Shown here piece by piece: positions 21,922 through 34,600 of a stretch of DNA of 64,000 nt; within the stretch, counting starts at the first letter, position 1, and the number at the start of each line of letters is the position of its first letter. The stretch lies in contig JAPTYO010000007.1 of assembly GCA_036873135.1 (NCBI GenBank), forward strand, positions 25,712,763 to 25,776,762, in the 5' to 3' direction. A program made the position numbers and the translations under genes. The stretch is from Clarkia xantiana subsp. parviflora (taxonomy: Eukaryota > Streptophyta > Magnoliopsida > Myrtales > Onagraceae). Under the pieces are notes generated by a model. The model saw only the letters and a list, made by a program, of their open reading frames with translations. It made no database searches and was not told the DNA's origin.

Positions 21922-23209
21922 CAAGTCCATTACAAATCGTGTCTTTGTATCGTGTCAGAAATTGTCATCATTAGTTCAGACAAATGGTTCATTGTAGAGA
22001 GAGAGATACATTCGGGTATCGAGATTCTAGTTAAACTAGAGTATATATAAGTTTTAGTTATGACAGTATAATTATAAAATAGCTTTAGAGGAACTATCCC
22101 TCGCGAGGTATCCAAACTGTTCCGTTTTTTTATGGTTCGTATCCAAATAGCTACCGGAACTTGATTATATTAGAAATTTTTTTTTTTTTAAAGTGGTTAC
22201 ATGAACTTTAATTTTTCGAGCAAATTGCTACATCAGTTATAATTTATGTTAAATTGAACATAAATTGACCATCTTCTGATTCCATTGAGTTTTTTATGTG
22301 TAAACAAGATAAATTCCGAAATAAAAAATTGAAAAAATTGCAACAAAATTTCTTTAATCTCGTTGTTATTTTTTAATTGAGCATCTAATTGAATGTATTT
22401 TGCTATCATTCTTTCAATTTAGTGATGAATCTATTTTATGTACACCATAAAAAAACCACGTGAGCCAAACTTTGACAAAATTTGTAATATATATAGTAAT
22501 TTGTTCGGAAATTTGAAGTTCATGTAGCTAATTAAAAAAAAAAATTAATTTGGGTAGTGATTTGTAAATGAAGCAATATTAAGGTAGCAATTTGGTTACT
22601 AACCTTCTTTTTTAATAGCTCCCGGTCCCGCAGAAGCATGTCGTATAAGCCATAAGGTTACTAAAAGATGAGCACCCTTAACATGTTTACTTCACAAGAA
22701 TAAAAAAAAAAGGTACTCGTATTGGATTCATCTATAATGGCTAAAGTGCTAGTCTTGAATATTTTTCTATACTTAAACTCAAACAATTTTTAAATCCGAA
22801 ATATTTATTTAATAGACGGATCGTTAAACCGTTATGGCAGCTATACCATTTATCTAGATAGGGATTAGATTTTTGTTGGTGCTTGTTGCACCAGATTTGG
22901 GCTGAGCATAATACAGTCAAAACATATCTCATAAGATAGTAGGATAATATAGAGGTTTAACACTTTATACTTTAATAAAAATTCATATTCAAGCTCAACT
23001 TGAAAAAATACTTATAACTAGCGCTTTAAATAATCATGGTGCAACGGAGAGCAACCCACCAAACCGAATAAAACAGAATTTTGTGCTGGTAGGTTCTGAA
23101 AACCTAGAACCAATCCAATATAATGAATGAATGAGCATTATTTTGGTATAATTAAAAAAAAAAAAAAAAAAACTCAGTTACAAAATATATATATATATAT
23201 ATATATTAA

Positions 23210-23242
<33 letters not shown>

Positions 23243-23442
23243 CAGCTACAATTGGATTAAGTGTCTTACAAACAGTATAGCAAGCCAAATCGAGAAATAA
23301 TGAACAACAAAGGAAGCATTGTTATTGATACAACCTTTCATAGTAACCAACATACATAGAATTTACTATATATATATAGTAGAAATGGAAGAAATTATTG
23401 ACAGTCACTGCCTTATTATTCACACGGAAATTAATTAATTAG
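21922..23442. other. AT-rich spacer with microsatellites
   Basis: No gene recognised. It holds a (TA)n run near 23187-23207 and a (TAA)n run near 23210-23241. Confidence 0.4.
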
Positions 23443-24000
23443 TCAAACAATCACATTTTCTCCAACCAATAACCAATCCTCATCTTCTTCTTCTCCCTCA
23501 ACTTGGCTCAAAACCAACCCAACCTCATTAAAACCTTGATCCTCAAACACAACATGTTCATACGTTACCTCAACTAATTTATCCTCACCATCCGAATCCC
23601 AACCATAATAATCATCCTCCTCACCATCATACTCTATATGATCCAACAACCCGGTAGCCGACCCGCCTGTGAAATTCAGCCCCGGTCGACCCTCCACGAC
23701 CCGCCAACTAACCAGCCGGTGGCTCAAGTCGAGGTTGTTGGATTTAACCTTGTGGGACCCCTTGGTCTTGTCCTTTGACTTAGTCACCGGGTGCATGTGG
23801 CACTCGAGGCACCGAGGCTTGCCGCACTTAGCCGTGAACTTGGAATGGTTTGTGGGTCTTGAAGGCACTTTTGTGTAGAAACCCGCAGTTGGCGGTGAAT
23901 CGATTGTTGTGAAGGTTCGGGACCTGGGTCTCGGGTTATATGGGGAGGGCAGAATCATGTGTGTTCGAACCATGCCGTGTTGTCGACCCTCACGCCTCAT
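23443..24000 (-). CDS. Plant-specific REGRQHG-family protein, 185 aa, function unknown
   Basis: Intronless frame from ATG at 24000. The N-terminus is basic and Pro/Ser-rich: MRREGRQHGMVRTH, then DSPPTAGFYTKVPSRPTNHSK. A Cys/His cluster follows at about residues 59-69 (CGKPRCLECHMH), which could bind a metal. Then comes a Lys-rich VTKSKDKTKGSHK. The second half is acidic, with EYDGEEDDYYGWDSDGEDK and VEGEEEDEDW. I know this arrangement only as an uncharacterised land-plant family; no domain of known activity is visible. A shorter paralogue on the same strand 4.3 kb downstream is broken by a hAT insertion, so the two arose by local duplication. Confidence 0.8.
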   Translation of the reverse strand: MRREGRQHGMVRTHMILPSPYNPRPRSRTFTTIDSPPTAGFYTKVPSRPTNHSKFTAKCGKPRCLECHMHPVTKSKDKTKGSHKVKSNNLDLSHRLVSWRVVEGRPGLNFTGGSATGLLDHIEYDGEEDDYYGWDSDGEDKLVEVTYEHVVFEDQGFNEVGLVLSQVEGEEEDEDWLLVGENVIV

Positions 24001-24060
24001 TTTGACAATGTTTTTCTGGGCTGTAGATGAATTGGATGAGAGTTTTTGTATGAATGAGAC

Positions 24061-25100
24061 TTAGTTTATATAGGGTGTGTTTGGTTTTATTGTTTTGCTG
24101 TTATTCCCTTTAGGATAATAAGATATGATGTTTGTTTAAATAACAGTTTATTGTTTAAATACTTGAGAAGCAAGGAGTTTGAAACTTGTGTAACAAGTAA
24201 CCCAACAGAAAAAAGGGATAAACAATGACAGCTAGAGAGAGGGAGAGAAGTTGACAATTTATTTTCATAGAAGCTTCTTAGCTATGGAGACGGAGGCCAT
24301 TTCTTCACCATAAGATGTATCAACCTATTTTATTTTTCTGATGATTCAGAAAATGATGGAGCGTTATGTTTATGTCAATCAATTGCGGATCTAGAAATTC
24401 TAAAATTGGATTATACGAAAACAGGCAATACCTAGTAAGTTGTAAGATAATAGGATGATAAATGATAATTGCGCTTATATTTTATGTAATATGGTCCGGC
24501 GTTTCAGCATTTCATACCTGCATTAGAGGTCTCAGATTCAAGCCCTACCTGAGCCTAATAATGGAAAAATACTCATGCCATCACTTTACCATTTACAAGC
24601 CGACTCGGTGAGACCGGTTATTATACTAAGTTTTAGTAGTACATCATGTGGGAAACAAAAAAAAATGCAGTTTGGAGCATACAAAGGCTGAGATCATGAA
24701 AGTTGATGGATACATTCAAGAACATCATCAACAGAATGGAAATGGACACCTTTACTAACTGCAGTATGCAAAACAGTAGAAAGGGCTAAATTTGACAACT
24801 TTATGCTGACAACATGCACTGCAACATTTGACATATTCCTTAAATTTCCAACTTTTTTTAATTTTTAATTTTAATGAACAGAGTATTTTCAAGATCAGAA
24901 ATGATAGAAACACAAAGGGTAGAGTCTGAAAGAGTAAATATATGAAAAACTGGGAAAAGGAAAATTTACATCTTTACATTAATTAAAAGGTGGATTATGT
25001 ACACCTTTACTATCATACACCAAATAAGCAGCAGCAACGGGATTATGAACATTCTTTCTTCTATACATATATATATGATAATACAACAGTATGTACTAGT
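24061..25100. other. Spacer, nothing assigned
   Basis: AT-rich. It holds the upstream region of the 23443-24000 gene and the probable 3' UTR of the cystinosin gene. No other feature was seen. Confidence 0.4.
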
Positions 25101-25117
25101 GTGCAGCCGAATGACAT

Positions 25118-28100
25118 TTAGACATTCTCAGACTTAGAGTCGTGCTTCACAAGCGGTTCTTCACCATCCTTGTCTGATTTAGAAGCACCTGATCGTGCCT
25201 TTGTGGGGTAGAGCACAAAATGCTGAATCATGAAGATTAGGTCGAAGAAAATACAAATCTGCATCAGATGAAGATAAAGATCACAATTAGAAAACTATCA
25301 AGTATTCTCACAAAAGATGGCTCAAGGGAGGATTATCATACCAAAGACAGCAGTGTCTTTCCGAAATTCCCGTAGAAATTGACCCAAGAATCTAAAAAAT
25401 AAATAATTGTGAAGTATAAGAAGTGTTTGAATCTGGGAAAATACATATATTGATGGAGAAGTTATTGTATACATACTCTGGTCAATAGACTGAGCAACCA
25501 TCTGGCTGTAGTTGGCAACACTGCCACTAAAGTCTAGCAAAATATTGCCAATGCTGAACCCATCTGTGCTCTTACGTGCAAAATTCATAACAGCCTGCAT
25601 TTCGTCACAAAAGATTGAAATTTTTAACTCAAAATGAAAATTGCAGCTGTCAAGAACAGGCTAATGGAGATGGAGCAAGCATTGGAATTGAACTAAGGGT
25701 TAAGAACCTATAATCTGTCTGAAGTTTGCTCCATGTTCGATTTTGGTGTCTGAAGTTTAAAATGTTAAAATGGACAGTCCCAGGTTTCATTTTTGTTGAA
25801 ATTTAGTGTCTCGGTATGATTATTTTAGAGAAGTCAATCCCGACAAAACCGACTATCAAATAGGAGCTCTCGTGCACGCTCCATTCTCGTCACCTTGCCG
25901 GGACTGTCACCTAAGAAGGTGGTCACATCTACGCAAGTAAATCTATCTCTATTGTCGCTGAAAATCACTACACAACACTCTGCTGAAAACATTTTCTTTC
26001 GGATGTTCAAGTTTTAGGAGAAATTTAATGATTTTATAAAAAGTAAAAAGTGATGAATTATGAGTGGGTGAATGGGTCGATGAAAATGTTTGAAGGGAGA
26101 GGAAAATACGCGCAAAGACACCAAATTTCAACTAAAATAAAACCTAAGCTAGTCAATTTCAACATTTTAAACTTCAGACACCAAAATCGAACATGTAACA
26201 AACTTCAAACAGTTTATAGGTTCTTAACCTGGAACTAATGCTTATTACAATACTTGAAAATAATTGGTATAAAAAACCGACCTGGGGTATGAACTTGATG
26301 AGTGTCATGAACACTTGTATCGAACTGCATAGCATGATCATAGGATGTAAGATAAGAACAAGCTGATCACATAACATCAACTTAGAACATGACTGAACCA
26401 ATAAGTCTGACAGATTTAATCCGAGATTAAAGTTTCCTCACAGTAGTATAACATCATTTAAACTAGTTTTTTTTTCTTCAAATTCTTGAAGATTTTTGGA
26501 TAAAAGATCGGGTTAAGAACCTAAAAGCAGTCACAACTATAGGCCATGTTGGTAATCACTGTCTGTCCCAACTATCAGATGGTTGATTTACAATTTTTTC
26601 ACTTAAAATTGACGAAACAAAAATATATTTTTTAAGCATCAAATAACCCTAAACCATGAGTAACAAATCTAATACTTCGAAAAAATGGAAAACAACATGT
26701 ATTTGTTGCTTAAAACACCAATTGAACGCCAAAAAAAATAAAAATAAAAAGTGAAAAACAACAAATCTAATAGTTAGTTGAGAATGTTTTTAGATTATTA
26801 ACCCAAAAATATGGGTGTTGCTACAAACTGTGAAATTTCCTGTGAAATTTCAATAGAAAGTGATATAAGGTCCCACCAAGCACCAATACATTTGTTCATT
26901 TACTTTCTCTTTTTTACTTAATTGAAATTTCACATTTTAAAAATTTACTCCAAAAATATATAAGTGGGCTATGCATGTTATAACTTACAAGTCAAGAAAT
27001 TGCCAAAAGAAAACAAAAAAGAGGCTACTGAAGAAATCATTTGTGGAACAAAGACCAAAGTTGAATCTTTATTCATCTATATAGAGAATTATAGTTGTAT
27101 ACTAACCAACAGAAAATAATTTAAATATCAGTTAGGTCTTGAGTATGATCAAGAGCATAAGACATAATGTTGAGCAGGCACAATTTTCCTGTAGCAGAGT
27201 AGAGACCACTCATTGAGATGCCACAAATCAAATGTATCTATCCACAAGCTACCTACCATGGAAAATCAAAAGATATGCACGAAGAAACACCATGGAGAAG
27301 AGAAACTTACTTGAAAACGGAGATGAGCCAGAGCCATGAATCGCTAGGCAAAGCTACGAAAAAACAGACTGCAGCACCTAACCAAACAACACTAACTATT
27401 GCAAAAGAAACCTTGGAGATCTTTTGGCTGCCGCGCTGCTCCACATAAACAAATTAAATCAGTGATGAACTCTTAGGCAGATCCTCCATCTTTTAATTAA
27501 ATGTTTTACATCATAGATAGCAATCTGCAGCAAGATTATTGCAGTCATCAGAACAGCATGTATGGAGAATGCCACATCATTCGCAGCAACGGGTATCATC
27601 TGCAAGGATTAAGTAATTAACAAACAAATTGACTGCATAATAGCAATGCATAAATACCAGCTCAAACAATTTTTATCTATTTGGCAAAAAAAAAAAAAAC
27701 ATTTTTTCTAAAACAGAAAAACCTCAAACCCAGAACTTGTTTCTTCGAGAACAGAACTTGAGGTATGTCAATGTTCAAATTTTCCAGAAGTTATCAATGC
27801 ATAATGCAATTGGCATCTAACAATTTTTTTTTTTTATTTGGCCAAAACTAGAACAATTTTTTCTAAAAATAGAAAAACCTCAAACCCAGAACTTGAACAA
27901 ATAATGTCATATTTCAACCTATATTCTTCCAGAAGAGAATTTGAGGTATGTCGATGTTCAAATTTTCCAGGAGTGATCAACGGAGGCTGTAATGTCATCT
28001 ATCATCTGATAATAAATCTGCATACCTGATCAAATCCATACTTTTCATAGTACTGCTTCTGCACACTAGAGCTGAAGTAAAGGGTCGCGTTATAGATCAG

Positions 28101-28352
28101 ATACGAAGTGTGCTTTGTCAAATTAAGGACCGCGAAATCGAAATTTAGCCCCACCACGCTGAAAATCACATAAAACGCTTAAAAATTAAAAAATTGTAAG
28201 AAATTGAAGAACAGATAGAAAGAAAAACGGAACCTTTTTCTGCGGAAATTCAAGATGATTTGTGGGTAGAAGCCGGTTGTCCAAGAAACGAACATCGTCC
28301 ACCCCAGGACATGGTACATGATCTCCAGAGGAGCAGAGTTCCACGAAGCCAT
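25118..28352 (-). CDS. Cystinosin homologue (PQ-loop lysosomal/vacuolar cystine transporter)
   Basis: Family role: proton-coupled export of cystine from the lytic compartment. Eight coding exons: 28352-28234, 28158-28026, 27599-27510, 27435-27311, 26324-26282, 25594-25477, 25391-25342 and 25258-25118. All have GT..AG introns and in-frame joins, giving 272 aa, the length of plant cystinosins such as At5g40670. Two PQ-loop motifs are present: FYPQ at residues 28-31 and KFIPQ at 166-170, each followed by the expected 'NF.RKS..G.' stretch. The acidic residues of GLNFDF and GNILLDF, conserved in the family, are intact. Start MASWNSAPLEI matches the plant family. Introns 2, 4 and 5 contain repeats, including two MULE-like elements. 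Confidence 0.93.
25697..26229. mobile_element. MULE-like MITE in a cystinosin intron
   Basis: The ends GGGTTAAGAACCTATAATCTG and, inverted, GGTTAAGAACCTATAAACTG are followed by about 100 bp of pairing (GAAGTTTG..CATGTTCGATTTTGGTGTCTGAAG). An imperfect 9-bp duplication flanks it: TTGAACTAA at 25688-25696 and TGGAACTAA at 26230-26238. It lies within the intron between the exons 26324-26282 and 25594-25477. Confidence 0.7.
26510..26804. mobile_element. Second GGGTTAA-ended MITE in a cystinosin intron
   Basis: Ends GGGTTAAGAACCTAAAAGC and, inverted, GGGTTAATAATCTAAAAAC. The short interior repeats ACAAATCTAATA twice. No clear target duplication. Its sequence is shared with part of the intron of the NOI gene at about 30040-30290. 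Confidence 0.5.
27680..27985. repeat. Imperfect ~170-bp tandem duplication in cystinosin intron 2
   Basis: The block 'TTTGGC(A/C)A..CATTTTTTCTAAAA' then 'GAAAAACCTCAAACCCAGAACTTG' and 'TTGAGGTATGTC(A/G)ATGTTC' occurs twice. A poly-T run near 27824 separates the copies. Confidence 0.65.
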
Positions 28353-28811
28353 CACTCTGACTCTCTCGCCCACTCTTATTTCTGAGTTAAGCGGAGAGAA
28401 AGTGGTCCGATGAAATGGGGTTTACGCCGGCTATTGGAAGACAGATGATGACTGAAGTCTGAACGAATGTATTCGTGGTGGAGGAATTAATTATTCATTA
28501 CCTCGGAGATCTGACGTGGTGGATTTTTATTGGCGGAGTTCTTGGTAAAAGCTGCAAATTCAAATTGACGCAAAGAATGGTGACAAAAACTGAATAGTAC
28601 AGTATTTGTATGGGTCGACGATACTGAACGAAGACGCAATTCATGTGTGTATAGATTATAGAATGAATCATCATAGATGGCTGCTCTCTGTCTTGTATCA
28701 ATCATTGTTTTATTTTATCAGAAAATTAATTTGTTGCTTTCAGCAACGACCAACGAGGACTGAATTTCCACTTGAGAATTATTATTAATTAGTCATTCAC
28801 TTATCCATTCA

Positions 28812-28965
28812 CTTATCCCTAAGCGGGCGTTTGGGATGGACATAATGTGAGATTACGTGAAATGTGATTGCAATGTGATGTTACTTGAAATGTTAGAATA
28901 CAGTGTTTGGTTGTTCTGTAATGTTGAATGTAATGTTAGTCACAGTGGCGCATCCAAGATATTTA
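28812..28965 (+). mobile_element. Fragment of a Tourist-like MITE
   Basis: A GCGGGCGTTTGGGATGGAC start followed by (A/G)TAATGTGAGATTACG repeats, similar to the element at 45661-46643. Only the left end is recognisable. Confidence 0.4.
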
Positions 28966-29750
28966 TAATGTGGATACATTTTGTAAAAAAAAAAATACAA
29001 GGTTTAATGTATAGTTGTATTTTATTGGAAAAATTATATTAAACATACACCATATTTGAAAAAACTATTTAAACAATTTCTATCATATATATGATTAATC
29101 AGGTCAAACCGTTAACAAAGTCAATAAGATTTTAGAAGAAAAAAATCATAAATTTATATCAACGTAAACGTTTAATAAAACAATAACTAAAGAAGAAATA
29201 AAAACATGCGGGGGCGGCGCCACTTATGCACACAGCGATTTATACTAGATTATTTTGGTGAAAATGAATGGATTAGTAATAGCAACTCTAGGCCCATCCT
29301 GCTAGCCTCTATGTAATCCTCAAACTCTCTTGTTTATTTGCGAGCATATTATACTTATGAACAAATTGGTAAATACATATATTACTACCTCATTTTAGTA
29401 TTTTTCCTAGATTGTTATTTGAGTAAAAAATTCTAAATATTTTAACAAACTCCGCTCAAGAAAATAAATTAGAAATATGACAGATATATAATACAAAAAA
29501 ATTAGAAAAATGAAGTGTGCATATTATATTATATGGAGAAAGGAGAATTTATAAAAACACCCAACACAAATAAGAAACTGATTTGTTGAAGTTATAAAAA
29601 CGAAAAACATATATAGTGTTTGGAATTTTGCATGCATGCACGCTCTAAAAAGACAAGAAAACGATTACCTCGTTGGGGAATTAAGTTTATCCACTGAATT
29701 CGGGTCCTCAATGTCTTTTCTTACCATGTCCTCATTTTCAGATGCTTTGG
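28966..29750. other. AT-rich spacer upstream of the NOI gene
   Basis: No gene recognised. From about 29750 the sequence turns CT-rich (TCCCTCCCTCTGTCC..), typical of a plant core promoter and 5' leader for the gene starting at 29858. Confidence 0.35.
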
Positions 29751-29857
29751 TTCAGTCCCTCCCTCTGTCCAGGGATCTCTCTCTCTTCACCAAAAATTAA
29801 TCACCCATTTCCGACCACCCGCTCATCGCAGCAGTTCCTGCAATAATATTTCCCACC

Positions 29858-30851
29858 ATGACGTCCGCGGTAACATCTTCTCTCCGTTCCTATTCTTTAT
29901 TATAGAAGACATTCTTTGATTTCTCCACCGCAAAATTTGTTCGTCATTGTTCTTCCATCAATCAGACGACTGCGTGCTTTTCTTTTGTTGCTATTTGAAT
30001 GTTCAAACTATCATATTTGTTGTTTTCCACTTTTTCGTCTTATAATTCACGGTACAAAAACATGTTTTAAAAAAAAAAAATCAAAGAAGTCTAAATCATA
30101 AGCAACAACAAAAATCTAGAAAAAAGTTGTAAGTAAACATGTTTTTGTTGATTAAAAACGTCAATTTTAACGCCAAAATCAGTCGAAATGTGAAAAACAA
30201 GAAATCTAATACTTCGTACATCAAATCGCAACAAAAAAAACAGAGACAACAAATCGCAACATGACTGCTTTTAGATAAGTACCCACTATTTTTTCCCCAG
30301 AATTGCCTGTTTTATGATATGATGATCATGCAAGAAGAGATCATTTCTTAATCATCTACCAGAATTTTCGGCATGTTTCTTGATCTGCATTTACAATAGA
30401 ACCAACAAACAATACTAACAATCTATTATCGTTGAGTTGTTGCATATATTGATGTTGTTTGTTATGAATCTATACTGATTAATGGATGTATGGTAATTAT
30501 AGCAAGAAAAAGGCAGTTCGTTGCCCAAGTTCGGCGAGTGGGACGTCAATAATCCCGCTTCGGCCGAAGGGTTCACCGTGATATTTGCAAAGGCCCGAGA
30601 CAGTAAGCAAAGTAACCAACAAGTCCCTGTCAATCCACAGCAAAACCAACCTAAGCAAGAAACTCAAACCACACCTGTAAGAACACTATCCATATTTTGG
30701 CAAAAAATAGAACAATTTCATATCCATATGAAATTGTATTCAAATTATTATCATGTCAAATCAAGATTTGATCATTGTCAAATTACTATCCATGTCAAAT
30801 TATTCAATTTCATTCGGTTCATTGCAGAAGAAATGGCGGTGCTGTTTCTAA
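29858..30851 (+). CDS. NOI/RIN4-family small protein, 69 aa
   Basis: Three exons: 29858-29869 (MTSA only), 30503-30676 and 30828-30851, GT..AG and in frame. The middle exon encodes the NOI core LPKFGEWDVNNPASAEGFTV followed by IFAKARD. 'PKFGxWD' matches the site cut by the bacterial protease AvrRpt2 in RIN4-related proteins. The last exon encodes only KKWRCCF; the two Cys are the probable S-acylation anchor to the plasma membrane, as in RIN4. The short length and Gln/Pro-rich linker fit the single-NOI members. The role in immunity is inferred from RIN4. Intron 1 holds a repeat related to 26510-26804. Confidence 0.9.
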
Positions 30852-31683
30852 TACATCAGCTCAAATGGAGATGGGTGATTAAGGTTTATAGATGAAAGGT
30901 GATTCTCAGCAATATATGGATATTGTTGGTGATTAAAGTGCGGGAAGAATCTGCAGAAATTTGGAGAGTTGAAGAAGAATCGACGACATTGATAGAAATC
31001 TCATGATTGGAAAATATATTTTTTTCCCGAGATTCACCTTTTATTTGTAATGTTGTAGGGGAGAAAAAGGGAGTATGTATATAGCGTGAGCACAATATGC
31101 AGGAACAGCTAATACAAATTATATGGAGGAATCTTCATTTGAGCAACAGGTTAAGAGCAATTGCAGATTTAGAAACTCGGCTAAGTGGGTTCTTATTGCA
31201 AATTATGCCGATTGATATTCTTATAAACAAAAGAGTGAGATTAGATTCAAATGGCTCTTAGAAAACCGAAGAACTATATTGACATGCACTGCAATTTCCT
31301 TTTTAGCAATGAACATACAATCAATTGTAGATTTATGAACTCGGCTAAGTGGGTTCTTATTGCAGATTGATCTTTACGAACAAAAGAGTGATATTACAGG
31401 TAGATTCAAATGGCTCTTACTTACAAAACCGAAATCTATATTGACACAAGTGGTTCTATTGCAAATTATATTGATTGATCATCCTATGAATAAAAGAGCG
31501 AAAATACAAGTAGATTCAAATGGCTCTTACTTACAAAACTGAAAACTATTCAACACCTATTGTATAGCTATTGACATGCACTGCAATTTCCCTTTTCAGC
31601 AATGAACATACAATATCACTACACTACACACACATTTACAAGCAAAAGAAATCAAAGAATCAATTCCTGTCATCATCAGTTCA
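30852..31683. repeat. Downstream region with 2-3 copies of a degenerate direct repeat
   Basis: Between 31150 and 31545 the words AACTCGGCTAAGTGGGTTCT (twice) and GATTCAAATGGCTCTTA (three times, near 31230-31530) recur in order, with AACAAAAGAG(T/C)GA between them. The unit is about 110-170 bp. No coding sequence. The region lies between the convergent NOI and At3g27390-like genes. Confidence 0.55.
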
Positions 31684-34600
31684 TCACACAATCTCAATAT
31701 TTGCTAAGGATCTTCCTTGAGAAGGGTCGGTGTCGGAACCCGCATTAGTTTTGCCTCGTACAGATTTCTGGCTGAAGACCCGACGAAATATGCTCCTCGA
31801 CTTTGTAAGAATTTGAGTCTCTTCGGCAGGAGGGTTTCTGCTTCCAACATTCAGATCCTCTGATAATACCTCCACAAGGCTCTCGAAACGCCGTCGGAAT
31901 GTTGGATATCTCGATATGGACTTGGTGATTCCTTGAAGCCTTCAATAACAAAATCCAAGACACCCATGAATCTTCTTTATACAATACAGAACCTTTTTTT
32001 TTTCAATTTCTCACATTTTTTTTTCCTTAAAGATTCTACCTTTGCAGAATTTTCCATCCATTTTATCATAAATTGGTGAATTACCTTCGGGCTAATGCAT
32101 CAAGTTCAGCTCTTTTGCGCTCGGATTCAGGTGCCGGACCAATGGACGAACTTTTCAACCGAACAGAATCTCCACTTAACAAAACAAGCTTGCCGAGGTA
32201 GTCTTCTTCAGCAAGAGTAAGGTTCTCTGCTTTGATCTGGTCTTTGATGATCAGAAGAGGATTCAAAAACCAATCGAAAAACACATCCTTAGGGCGATTC
32301 GTGCTAGTAAGCTCCACTAAATCATCACCTACATCGCGAACCAACCAACAAACAGAAAAACATCACCAATTGGCAACTTCCACCAACCTTACAAAGAAAA
32401 TCCTGAATTTAAAATCCCTGTCGAGCTTACCCAACAAGATACCGATTGAACTAGATTTGGCAGACCGCAAAAGCGTCTGGAAAAGGGTATAGGCTGGTAA
32501 CCCGACACTTACAACCCCACATCCTTTCTTTGATTGGACGTCTTCAATGTCTTGAGGCGTTATTATCCCTTGGGACACCAAGATCTCACCGTGGCGTTTA
32601 GCCTCAATAAACAAGCCATCCAATAGCTACAATGAAGGAAGGAAGATAAGTTCCTAAGAGAAGCAAGGAATTCAAAATGAAAATACATGGTTTGTGAAAA
32701 ATAAAATTGCAAGATATTTTGGTTGCCTACAAGAAAAGTTGGGGAAAATAAATCTTTTGCAATGAGTCGCGTGAAAAACAAGTCACAACCAATGAAAAGC
32801 ATAAAAACCTCGAGTGGCTTCAATTCGAACTCAGTGATTGGGTTTTTCACTGAACCGGAGCGGGATGATGTGTTCCTGACAGAGCCAACCCTGGACATAG
32901 TACTAACTTGGGAGTTGCTCCGTGACAGCGGAGGGTTCCTCCTATATGTTGGCCTGTGGAGAACAGAAAATTTTCACTAGAAAATAAGATTTTTATGCAT
33001 GGAATTATCCGGCACTCCAGATCAATCACAGTTTGACTAAACCCTAAACCCGAAAGAATACCGGTCTTGTATGAATGTCATACATGTTTAGATAGTTGTG
33101 ATTGACTGGGACCATTTTCTCTAAGACCATGCAATAAAATCTCAGAAAAAAGTAAAGGGTAAGCTCGGGTGAGACCTCGGAAAGCATGACCAGTCAGGCA
33201 AGTCAAGAATGTCATTGCTGTACTCATCGTAGAGTGACAATGACGCGATAATGTAGCAGAGCCCCAACCACAAAGAAGACTCCTGCAATTCATGGTTTTT
33301 AGGAACAAGCATTAGGTCAGGGAAAAAAACAACCTTTTCTGGGTACCAAAAGAGAAAAGACTGCACTTGTCAAGGGGACCGAGAAAAGAGGTTTAACCTG
33401 ATAGACAACAACCCCTGCATAGGCGCCAAGAAAGATGCTCGACACCACAGATGCTAATAGAGCCCCCACTACAGCTAACGGCCATAGAATAATGGCAAGA
33501 CCGGCAAATGGTACACATAATGTCTCCAAGAACGGTCCTTCACGCCCAATGAGGTCGTGAAATAACCGATGCCAACCTCTGAAGAGCATGTAAGGGCTCT
33601 TGTAAAAGGCAATAATTGATATCATTGGCATGTCAACCATGAAACCTATTACTCCAACAATAACAGCCCCGGGAAGATGTAACAATCTGTAACGAAGATC
33701 ATGCAGGATTCACGAAAAATAACCGTAGCACATAAAAAGGAAGTTCATTTTTTTTAGTGCTAGTAATTGATATTCACTTGATATATTTGTTGCTAAAGGG
33801 TAAAAAAAAAACCTGATTTCACAATATTTCCCAACTTGAGGCTCTTGATTCTGCAAGTCATCCATAATAGAGAAGTAGGAATAGTACGAGACATCCCGGA
33901 AGTCTCTGACAACAGTGAAGGATCCTTGGACTGTACTCCAAGTTCCATCCTGGAAATGTCGAAATAGGCATCCTCAATTTCAAGAGTCAATTCTAAAGAA
34001 TGAATTATTAGAAAAATTGATGTTTTAAGTTAGAGCTTACATAGAAGCAATGGAACAACTCGTTTGTCTTCCCTTCTCCAACAGCGTCAAATGTGGCGAA
34101 TATTGGCGAAAGAAAGCCGTATGCTATTCCACCAACGACACTTCCAGCAATGGCAATTACTGGCCATGAAATCAAGGCAGCAGGAAGGCATATGAACAAG
34201 ACAAGCTTCAAACATGGTCCTAGTCTCTTAGCCCTGCCAACACGAAATTTTGAAACATCAATAGAACTGATTTTCCGAACTGGGTTGAAATTAAGGGTTC
34301 GTGGAATTACCTCAAAACGGAATAATATGTCCACACAAAATGAGCAGGCCAAAGACCCAATGTAATAGCAGAGTTGCCAATGGTGATGATAAGGCAAACC
34401 AAAGGACAAAATATGATACCTGTAATTTTGATCATAAATTTGAATTGTAAAATCAACATGATTATGCTGCATCAAGGAATGGAAAAATATTTTTTTTAAT
34501 TACAAGTCCAAACAACCAAAATCCTTTTGAAGAAACCTGTGATTCAAAAATTAGGGACAAAGAAGAACGTTATCCCAATAGCTTAACTTGTAAATAAAGA

